Origin: Enchytraeus crypticus
Lineage: Eukaryota > Annelida > Clitellata > Enchytraeida > Enchytraeidae
Length of the DNA: 64,000 nucleotides
NCBI GenBank assembly: GCA_905160935.1
Contig: CAJHZI010000206.1
Span: 876,001-940,000 of the forward strand
Reading direction: 5' to 3'
In this document: positions 55,266-64,000 of the stretch, one piece after another
How the letters are laid out: the number at the start of each line of letters is the position of its first letter
How positions within the stretch are numbered: the stretch's first letter is position 1
Notes under the pieces: model-generated
Database searches by the model: none
Told to the model about the DNA's origin: nothing
What the model saw: only the letters and a program-made list of their open reading frames with translations
Made by a program: the position numbers and the translations under genes

Positions 55266-55877
55266 CATATATATAATAATCCTTAGCCCAGTATTTATTG
55301 AGATCTGCTTCAAAACCTACGGATCTTTATTTCATTATAATACATGTACAGTTTTGTATCTTCGTAAAAAGTTCCAATAATTATAAAGATGGTGTATTTA
55401 CTTAATGATTTTTATATCTATAATGATTTAAATAATAATAGTGATAGTAATGTATTTACTTTATATTTCACTTTAGTTAATTTACCTCTTTATTTAGGAT
55501 ATATTAAAATATCATAATGATTTATAATGGGAGTATACTGCAGAACTAGCAATGGATAGCTTGCAATTAATCGTCGTAATAAATTAAGTTTATTAACATA
55601 TCTGCGCCAAATTGAGGCTTTAGTATGAAAGTCCAGATCTTAACTTAGTATGTCCAGTTCCTGTCATATCAGTTACGGGTCGAACAAGAGATTTATATTT
55701 AATTAATGAAAATTAAACTCTTTTAATGCCGTAATAGAGTTAGTGAAGGTTATGGATAACTGAAATCATTGTAGAACGCGTTTATTTCTGAATGACAATG
55801 AAAGCGTTGCTTTCTAAACCGTAGTTTTAAAGTATATATTATATATTATATACATGTATATATTACATATAGTATAT
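55266..55877. other. Intergenic, nothing recognised
   Basis: AT-rich unique DNA. Confidence 0.4.
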
Positions 55878-56085
55878 CTCTCTCTAGTTTTCTGCTAATC
55901 GGCAGGTCCAAGGTATATTTGTTCTACTCACATGCTGCCTTTAAAGCTTCATAAGGAGCACACCATCGATTGATGCGTTAATCTCTTCGCAATTGACTAT
56001 GCCTTTTCCATACCTTAATGTAGCCTATAGCTTGGGAATTATATGGCCTCTGAGGTAGTTTTCTGTTGCCTTCCTCTGTAGGTAT
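55878..56085 (-). mobile_element. Family C element
   Basis: Reversed: (CT)n, GGCAGGTCCAAGGTATA, TAATCTCTTCGCAATTGACT, GTAGCCTATAGCTTGGG and CTCTGAGGTAGTTTTC. Confidence 0.72.
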
Positions 56086-56325
56086 ATTTAGAATACTTAA
56101 ATTATGTATTTAGTAGTCAGCTCTACTTAGTCCAGTTATATTCCTAGTGTCTTTCAGAAAACTTAATTTTTCATTCATTGTTCATGTGACAATGAGACAT
56201 TTCTGAAGCAGAGTTAAAATGTGACAAATATTTGTCTGATTTTAAGATTGATTTATTGTTTATTTATTCGAAGGGGTATGTTATTAAGTTACACATAAAA
56301 CTTTAGATTAAGTTTACTCGTGTTG

Positions 56326-56515
56326 TGTCCGGGTTGCTGAAGAATAGAAACTAATCATAGTTAACAGTGGACACAAGAGACGACGAAGCATTAAGATCAA
56401 ACCAACGTCAGAAAGGGCATTCGATTGATGAGCGTTTAGGCTCTAAAAATTGCTATATTATTTTCTAATTCCAACACAAGGTAATCTAGGATTCAAGTTA
56501 AGATTAAGGTGATGT
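56326..56515 (+). mobile_element. Family E element
   Basis: GTGTTGTGTCCGGGTTGCTG, CAACGTCAGAAAGGGCATTC and GATGAGCGTTTAGGCTC. Confidence 0.8.
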
Positions 56516-56878
56516 CTATTTAGCCCTATTGGACTAATACAGTTGAGTAACTTTTGTTACACTTTATCCAGATTAATCTAAATTAATTTTATATTTAAGT
56601 TTTAGAAGCGTCTATTGTCTCAAAATTGTAATACATATTCACTGCAGTTGTAATGTTCTAAAAGAATATTCGTGTAATATTCTTGCAATATATTTAATAG
56701 ACCTATCAATAAAGCAAGATAACTCGAAGAGTACGATAACTTAACTAAAGTTAAAGTAACAAGTAATTTTAGAGTACTTGATTACTTATTTAGGGAAATT
56801 CTTAAGTATTTCAAAGAAAGTTTGAGCAATATACACAATGTACTTATAAATAATGTAGACGTTTTAATAGAATACGAA
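56516..56878. other. Intergenic, nothing recognised
   Basis: AT-rich unique DNA. Confidence 0.4.
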
Positions 56879-56968
56879 TAGTATAGCTAATTGCTAATAG
56901 TATAGCTAATTGCTAATAGTATAGCTAATTGCTAATAGTATAGCTAATTGCTAATAGTATAGCTAATA
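56879..56968. repeat. 19-bp minisatellite, about 5 copies
   Basis: TAGCTAATTGCTAATAGTA, running into the 3' end of a reversed SINE A (shared GCTAAT). Confidence 0.92.
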
Positions 56969-57099
56969 TTAACTTCGGTTTCCTCACTCGAAAACGATGT
57001 CAGTGTCGGGTGAGCCAAGGATTTGAACCCGCACATAAAGAATATACCGCACATACTGATCCGCGGTCGGACATCATAACGACATCGCATTAGCTCCAG
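56962..57099 (-). mobile_element. Family A SINE
   Basis: Reversed copy with a short internal repeat of CCGCACATA at about 57040. Confidence 0.8.
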
Positions 57100-57396
57100 T
57101 AGTTAGTTTTAGTAGTATTTGTATTACAGTTTCCAGTTTTCGGGCGTGATTTATCTTGCTGAACTACTTTGTGATATCGAAACTTAAGAAAAGACATTTG
57201 AGTTTATTGGAAAAGATATTTTAAGCGATAGACATTGAATTGAATTACATCAGGTCCTGTGGGTATTTGGAAACGCCTTCACTTCTGCCAACTGCGATAG
57301 ATATCTGAATAATCTCAGAAACAAACGTTCAATGCGCTCAATTCTTTAGACAGGGGCGGAAACCAATTTTTAGATTCAATTTAAAAATTATTATTT

Positions 57397-57533
57397 GACT
57401 GGATGCAGTGGCAATGTCGGTAAGATACTTGACTGCGAATCTGTATGTGCGGGGTTCAAATCCTGGGCTCGACCGTCACTGACATCGCTTTCGAGTGAGG
57501 AAACTGACGTTAACTTTAGCTTTAGCAGCTTTT
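57397..57533 (+). mobile_element. Family A SINE
   Basis: GACTGGATGCAGTGGCAATG, box B GGTTCAAATCC, GAGGAAACTGACGTTAACTT. Confidence 0.86.
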
Positions 57534-57676
57534 TACTACTCTAAATCTACTTCTGTTTAACTAAATTTCATTGTGTTTATAAATTACAAAACTCATGATC
57601 GATGGGCTTTGTTTCTGAAACCAATGAAGAAGACCCACAATCGATCTGTCTAATGGTATTAACTACAATTAGCAAC

Positions 57677-57890
57677 ATCCTCATCTTCCCTTGAATCCCA
57701 GTTTAATTAGGGTCGGGAAATATTTAAACATTTCAATTTCGTTTTATAGCAATTTCTGGAGCCTAGGCGCTCACCAACCGCATGCCTTTTTTGACGTTGG
57801 TTTGGATCTTAGTGCTTTGTCTCATTTTACGATATCTGTAGTCTACGGTTGGTCTATTCTTCAGCAACCCTGACACAACACGGGGAAAGG
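57677..57890 (-). mobile_element. Family E element
   Basis: Reversed and nearly complete: TTGAATCCCAGTTTAATTAG to CAGCAACCCTGACACAACAC. Confidence 0.82.
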
Positions 57891-58311
57891 TTCAAGGGAA
57901 AATCACTGCAAATATATACGTATTAAAGCTGCGTGTAGTGTTTCAAAAATTTCAACATTTTTTCAAATAAGCTAAAAAATTTATCCATGTCAAGATGGAT
58001 TGAGAAAATAGAAATAGGAATACAAAATAGCGGAATAGGAATACAAAAATGTACATCAAAACGAATGAACTATATGGCCTTACTACTCGACTGTATTAAC
58101 TTTAAGCTTAAGAACTACCACAACAATGAATACAGTGAGAATCTCTCCGCTAAGATTCAATCCCTAGATATCAAATCTATCTTGCAAAATTTCTACCAAA
58201 TGAACCATTCATACGATGCAACCATTCTGAATCTGTACATTAGTCTCTCTATATGAATTTTAGCCAATAATCTTTCATCTAAATGCACCATGTAAAGTAC
58301 AATCCCTGTGT
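57891..58311. other. Intergenic, unexplained AT-rich frame
   Basis: An 89-codon frame at 57987-58256, opened by GTG, has no recognisable family. It is AT-rich like its surroundings, so I do not call a gene. Confidence 0.3.
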
Positions 58312-58690
58312 AATATCCCGTGTTGTGCTCGGCTGTGGTTGGACTACTGCAAAATAAGTCAACCGCAAACAATCTGCTGCGTGTACGTAAGAGGCGACTA
58401 AGGCAGGAGCTGAGGATGGCAAGAGGGGACCCACATCACCATTAAATATTTTCCCCCAGGATTAAATGATAATTAATCCATCTAACTGAGGAAGGCAACT
58501 GGAGACCACCTCAGAAGCCATACTTTTCCCAAGCTATATGCTACATAAAGTTTGTATAAGGCATAGACTTTGTGAAGGGATTAGCTTGTTGATCTAAGGA
58601 AGGCTCTTATGGCGCGAGAAAGCAGACTTTGAGTATGACTATGTACCTTGAACTTGTCACTTGGCAGTGCACTGAAGAGAGAGAAAGTAC
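58312..58690 (+). mobile_element. Family C element, longest copy
   Basis: TCCCGTGTTGTGCTCGGCTG, GTACGTAAGAGGCGACTAAG, GAGACCACCTCAGAAGCC, GAAGGGATTAGCTTGTTGAT and CACTTGGCAGTGCACTGAAG plus GA tail. Carries about 60 extra bp at 58410-58480. Confidence 0.85.
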
Positions 58691-58897
58691 AATAAAAAAT
58701 CATATTACTAGGCTGTGTTGCTCCAATATGAGTTCTAAGATGATAATCCCACGACATGGACTCAGGATGTGATCAATATGATGGACGGGCTCGCTGATCC
58801 AGAGTGAGGGGATTTTATCAAACTAAGCATTTAATTAAAATACTGTATAACCTCACATGGGCTGAGCAAGTCGTAAAGACTTCGTAAAAGCAAAACT

Positions 58898-59000
58898 ATA
58901 GGTGCAGAGTTAAAACAGATAGGTGCAGCGTTCAAATACAATGCTTCAATGCCGACAGGCTTTCATGATTGGAAATTGACGTTAAACTTTGCTTTTAGTC
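58898..59000 (+). mobile_element. Family A2 SINE, 5' truncated
   Basis: Repeated GATAGGTGCAGCGTTCAAAT, then GGAAATTGACGTTAAACTTT. Confidence 0.65.
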
Positions 59001-59074
59001 TGTCAATTCTTAGCTTCCGTTTGTAGTGTGTCAAAAGGTCCTTAAGCTTTCATTATGTGTATTATACAAAATGT

Positions 59075-59562
59075 ACGTAGTACAAGTTATATGTAGTAAA
59101 AATTATACGTAGTACAAGTTATATGTAGTACAAGTTGTATGTAGTACAAGTTATATGCAGTACAAGTTGTATGTAGTACAAGCTATGGGTAGGACAAGTT
59201 ATATGCAGTACAAGTTATATGCAGTACAAGTTATATGCAGTACAAGTTATATGTAGTACAAGTTATATGTAGTACAAGTTATATGTAGTACAAGTTATAT
59301 GCGGCACAAGTTATATGCAATGCAAGTTATATGCAGTACAAGTTATATGTAGTACAAGCTATGGATAGGACAAGTTATATGCAGTACAAGTTGTATGTAG
59401 TACAAGTTATATGCAGTACAAGTCATATGTAGTACAAGTTATATGCAGTACAAGTTGTATGTAGTACAAGTTGTATGCAGTACAAGTCATATGTAGTACA
59501 AGTTATATGCAGTACAAGTAATATATAGTACAAATTATATGTAGTACAAGTTATACTATATA
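59075..59562. repeat. 16-bp minisatellite, about 30 copies
   Basis: GTAGTACAAGTTATAT with A/G (GCAGTAC) variants, followed by TA and (GT)n at 59565-59670. Confidence 0.95.
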
Positions 59563-59617
59563 CAATATACATGTATATATACATGTATATATATATAAGC
59601 CTATATGTATATAAGCC

Positions 59618-59674
<57 letters not shown>

Positions 59675-59699
59675 CAAGCTACACATAGTGCAAGCTATA

Positions 59700-60309
59700 T
59701 GTAATACCCGCATACCTGAAGTCTTAGCGACTTCTACAAGTATCGCAAAGCTATAGGTTATAGTCCACAAGGCAAATCAAGCGATGGTAGGTCTACTATG
59801 GTACTAATAGGTGGCTCCATGACACAATTTCTGATAGTATGTCATCATCATTCAAATTGACTAATACTACGGCATTCTCGGAAAGTTGTTGATCAAATCC
59901 ACAATACTAAGAATGAAAATCTTCGCTATTATTTTAGCTTTATGAAATTCAGACATTAATTATGAAATCGAAATGAACAAAGGAAATTTATCATCCAGAC
60001 ATAAATTTACGTTTAAGGTATTAACTTGATAAAATGTTATCAAAACTTTCTAAATAAAATAACATTATGCATATTAATTTCTTTTACAGATTAAATGAAT
60101 TTTTGATATTTAATTGAATATTTCAGCAAGAGCTACAGTGGATTACGTAAAATAGATAAGAAACATATCATTGGAACATCTGGTGATATGGACAATTCAG
60201 ATTTTATTTTAGTAGGTTCTGTAAGTAGCAACTATGCTAAATCTCTACTGGCAACATTCTGGATATTCTATACGTTGTTCAGTGACAGTGTTTGTAAGTT
60301 AATCTCATT
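59700..60309. other. Intergenic, nothing recognised
   Basis: AT-rich unique DNA, then a (TCAA)n tract at 60318-60380 like the TTGA arrays of RIM-BP introns. Confidence 0.4.
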
Positions 60310-60475
60310 GATGTATCCACCAATCAGTCAATCAGTCCATCAATCAATCAGTCAATCAATCAATCAGTCAATCAATCACTGAATAACTTAATACTTCCAA
60401 TACTTTCTACAACTTCCACTTTCCGTTGTAAGTTGAAAACACTTCTTTCCCATCATAGATTTTTTCATTTTGCGT

Positions 60476-60650
60476 GACTGTTTTTTTTATCACCGGACCG
60501 GCACCGTTAAGAATCGTATACTTTCTCTTCAGCACATATTTTTCAGATCGTTTGAGGTGAATCGATTTGTAGTGACATGTGATGTGGGGACGTCCCTGAA
60601 ATCATTCTTGTATGAGGAAACGGACGTTCAACCTTCATTATTAGTAGTAT
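60476..60650 (+). mobile_element. Family F element
   Basis: CACCGGACCGGCACCGTTAA, GGTGAATCGATTTGTAGTGA and ATGAGGAAACGGACGTTCAA, then ATT. Confidence 0.82.
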
Positions 60651-60789
60651 TTATTAATCAAAATATAAATTAAAATTTACAGTCTATAATTTCGTTTAGT
60701 CCGTCAGTAAGAAATAGCATTTCGAACAACTAAGTCTGTGAGATCAGAGAAAAAGCTGATTTATTCGTTCATATTTTCGTATTCGCTCT

Positions 60790-60860
60790 ATTTCTCTCTC
60801 TCTCTCTTTCTCTCTCTCTCAGTGTACTAGACTATGTCCCTAGTAGCATATGTACGGCTG
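60790..60860 (-). mobile_element. (CT)n joined to a LINE I/C-like end
   Basis: (CT)n then CAGTGTACTAGACTATGTCC, resembling the reversed CAGTGCACT terminus. Confidence 0.5.
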
Positions 60861-61395
60861 ATAATTAGTTCAGCAATTTAATGAGAACAGGAATATTTCA
60901 GGTAATCATATCAATAAGACAAAATGAAGATGATAAATACTTAGCCTAATATATGAAACGGGTACTAGGCAAGCAAGTGATCAGTAGACAAAAGTAATTG
61001 TGGCTATTAACCAAAATTATAAACAGATTTTTGAAATAAAAGTTTATTTGTTCTTTAACATTATCATATTCTCCACCCCCCACCCCTTTTAGTGCCCTCC
61101 CAAGGCAAGATAATTCTTCATGTGTTTGCATAGCCTATGATTTTGATGTTATTCCTACAGTAACACACCCTACGTTATGATTTCTGCGATTGTCACAGAT
61201 TAAAATTTTATCCTTTTCTCGTTTTTGATTTCGCGAAAACATGCATCTCGCGTACGCTATGCTTATGTTTATGATGGATGTGTGTGATTTTGGTTAATAT
61301 ACACTATTACTGATATGCATGTATACTGGTTGATTTGTTTCCAATATCTAATATTATATATTGTTTAGCTGTATGTTTTGTGGATTTATACTATT

Positions 61396-61397
<2 letters not shown>
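60861..61397. other. Intergenic, nothing recognised
   Basis: Unique DNA with a C-rich stretch near 61074. Confidence 0.4.

Positions 61398-61455
<58 letters not shown>
61398..61455. repeat. (TA)n microsatellite
   Basis: Pure TATATA. Confidence 0.95.
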
Positions 61456-61457
<2 letters not shown>

Positions 61458-62389
61458 AGTAGTGTAAATCCAAAACCATTAAGTTTAAAATGTGAGAAAA
61501 ATACATTTTTGACAAAAGATCCCGCTAATATAATTATGTATAAGATTACTTTCTAGCCTAATATTTTGGATATGCACTGTATGTTATATTGGCCATTTGT
61601 TTCAATCAACTGTTTTTTAATACAATGTCCCCAATATGTATGCGTCCTTTTCTGTTTCTTTTTTTACTGCTATTTCTCTCTCTCTAAGCGCTCTCTCTCT
61701 CTCCTTCTCTGTCTGTCTGTCTCTCGCTGACTGTTGGTCTGTCTCTCTGTGTCTGAATGTCTATCTACATGTATCTGTGTCTGTCTGTCTATCTTATTGC
61801 CTCGCTCCGGAGTTTAATTGTGAACAAAAACTCAAATGAAGCAAGTCACCTCTTTCGACGCATTCAGTATCGTTTGGTCTACTCTCCACTTACACGCTCC
61901 AACAAAGATAAATTTTAATTTTATGAATAACTACTTTGACAGTTTCTCGCTAAGCATTTATTTTCAATACTTAAGATGAACTGTAAAACCAAAAGCTTAA
62001 AAATGTTTACAATTTCAGTTTTCGAATAACATTTTAATTTAATCAAGAGATCTTATTGTTTCTTTGAGAAAAATTGTAAGACTAAAGCGGAAATTATATG
62101 AGGGACTAGACTTCTTAACTTTCTTCTAGAAAAATGATTCTGTACGTAGTAAAATGATCACGTAGACAAGATTTCGTCTCTCTATCCATTTGTTCAAATC
62201 TGCCAAATGGTACATCATAGGATCCATGATCTACCATTCTATAGGATTACATATTTCTACCATTTATATCTTTGTTCTATTTATGTCACTGTTATGTTAC
62301 TTGTTATGTCACTTTGTGCTTTTTATTGTGTATTCATTGTACTTATGTTGCCGTATTTTTGGTGAAATAGAGATGTATATATATATTTC
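61456..62389. other. Intergenic with CT/TG-rich tract
   Basis: 61675-61800 is CTCT and CTGT rich. The rest is unique AT-rich DNA. Confidence 0.45.
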
Positions 62390-62505
62390 TATCATTTATT
62401 GTTTACAACCTATAGGATTACATATTTCTATCATTTATTGTTTACAACCTATAGGATTACATATTCCTACTATATATACATGTAGATTGCAGTCTATAGC
62501 ATTAA
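62390..62505. repeat. 39-bp minisatellite, about 3 copies
   Basis: GATTACATATTTCTATCATT plus TATTGTTTACAACCTATAG. A single related unit lies at about 62240. Confidence 0.88.
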
Positions 62506-62734
62506 ATATTTCTTCCAATAATTATTAACTACAATGTTAACTATTGATCACGAAATAGACAAATAAACTATTTAAAATAACAAACTAATAAAACTAATTA
62601 GCTGATCCCTTTCGCAAAAACTACAACTCCGGAGATGATCAAAAGATCCAGTTTCTTATCTCTACCCAACACAACCAATGAAAATATTATACCTACCCGA
62701 TAACCAAATAAGATTAATAATAGCAATATTTTTA

Positions 62735-63117
62735 ATTACCCTGAGTGTGAAGTACACAGGGACTGATTAAAAACGATGGGAGCAAAAAATGCTGAATCGC
62801 CGCCCGGCTACTCTAGGTCATGTAGCTGCTTAAAGGAAATGTCGAAGAAGACTGCATTAAATCTTTGAAAAGTAGCAGAAAGCCTTTGCCAATTCCTTAT
62901 TATTACTAAACTCGCTTATCGCTGTGTTCTTTCACCGGCGATAAGCGAGAGATTTCTACTTTGGCAAAGGCTTTCCATGACTTAGCAAAGATGTAATGCT
63001 GTCTGCTTTCGACAATTCTTTTAAGCAGCTAGATGACCTCGAGTAGCCGGGCGACTATTCAGCACGTATTGTTAGAATCGTTTTTATCAAACCCCAGGTT
63101 TATTACAACCGGGATAA
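62735..63117. mobile_element. Two LINE H 3' ends in inverted orientation
   Basis: 62735-62895 is a reversed H end (TGAATCGCCGCCCGGCTACT). 62935-63117 is a forward H end (GGCGATAAGCGAGAGATTTC to GACCTCGAGTAGCCGGGCG). The two head-proximal sides face each other across about 40 bp, giving a long foldback. (AAT)n follows at 63113-63190. Confidence 0.8.
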
Positions 63118-63190
63118 TAATAATAATAATGATAATAATAATAATAATGACAATAATAACAATAATAATAATAATAACAATAATAATAAA

Positions 63191-63518
63191 TCGTATGGTG
63201 ATAATGTTCTTCGGTTTTTTACACGCATGTCAAAAATTAAAATAAAAAAATAAAAAATAAAAAATGAATAATAATAAAAAAATATTAATATCATTTGTTG
63301 TTTGACTTATTCTTAATATGCTTCTGTAAATCTGTTAATATTAATATTACTAAATCTTTCAGACGAATTTTATATTTTACAAAATCAGTAAACAGGCAGT
63401 AATAGAATATACTTCACGCTTTGAACATGCGTTAGAAATGACAGCTAACATTATGGTTAAGATTTCACTGTAATGCGTATTTAGCTTTTAATATTTAAAC
63501 GAATATATATATACATGC

Positions 63519-63575
<57 letters not shown>

Positions 63576-64000
63576 CGTGTATGTCGGAAAGCTAGATGTT
63601 GCTAAGGCGCTAATGGCCGTGTACTGTAGACTGGCCAGATACGCCTGAGTGAATTTTAAAGATAGCGAAATTCTTCAGCAACTGGAGTTAGCTGGGTCAT
63701 TAATTTTTCTATATTGCGTAGTATTTATATTTCATTTTTCCTTGGGGTCTAATCGTAAGTTAGTTGATGTTTATATTTTCCCTTCACTCGCTCTCTAGAG
63801 TCGTTGATGGGATGGCATATACTATTTGAAATTTAATATTGTGTAATGTTTAATTTATGAATCATTAACTAAGTATGGAAACGGATTTTTATTTAAGTTC
63901 AACTTAACCATTTCTATGTATAAGCCTATTATGTTGTGGTCGTGTTGAAACTTATAGTTTTGCCCTGGACTCCAGAGTTGGCAAGTCATTTACTTAGGAT
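63191..64000. other. Intergenic to window end
   Basis: AT-rich. TA/TG microsatellite at 63505-63575. 63590-64000 unique, no gene recognised. Confidence 0.4.

Noticed and set aside
1-64000. LTR retroviruses, Polintons or other virus-like elements
   Set aside because: No long terminal repeats, capsid, integrase or envelope-like coding sequence were recognised; all retroelement pieces seen are non-LTR 3' ends or SINEs.

Overview
This is an AT-rich metazoan (bilaterian-type) nuclear window: one long multi-exon gene with GT-AG introns, one compact second gene, and dozens of tRNA- and 5S-like SINEs, LINE 3' ends, micro- and minisatellites, and short TTAGGG-type repeats. The species cannot be named from the sequence. 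A marine invertebrate is plausible but is only an inference from the repeat style. No bacterial operons, CRISPR arrays, LTR elements or Polinton-like elements were seen.

Layout. 94-15368 (+) holds the last 11 coding exons found here of a RIM-binding protein (RIM-BP) orthologue: coiled coil, SH3-I, one FN3 domain, a very long Ser/Asp-rich linker, SH3-II, SH3-III and the stop. Exon phases agree throughout and sum to 1164 codons plus a stop. Its introns are largely tandem arrays, several of which run right up to a splice site. 15369-37797 is a repeat field with no recognisable host gene. 37798-38436 (+) is a single-exon KDEL-receptor gene of 212 codons, closely matching the family from end to end except for a TAG at the invariant Trp24 codon. 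38437-64000 is again repeats with a few unexplained unique stretches.

Repeat families, named here with letters. A: the main tRNA-derived SINE, about 20 copies. A2: a relative of A. B: a second tRNA-derived SINE. C and E: share a 5' head but have different 3' ends. D and F: short elements. G: a short element whose core has also become a satellite. K: a tRNA-like element. One 5S rRNA-derived SINE is also present. LINE 3' ends I, H and J are 5'-truncated. A, A2, D and F share a 3' motif close to GAGGAAACNGACGTTAA. C shares its last bases and its (GA)n tail with LINE I. These look like SINE-LINE partner sets.

How the genes fit. RIM-BP links presynaptic calcium channels to RIM at the active zone. 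The KDEL receptor retrieves ER proteins from the Golgi. Their adjacency shows no functional link. The most interesting points are the in-frame series of seven identical splice donors in a 51-bp repeat, the stop codon that lies inside a 48-bp tandem repeat, the apparent loss of two FN3 domains, the TAG in the KDEL receptor, and the foldback SINE and LINE structures.
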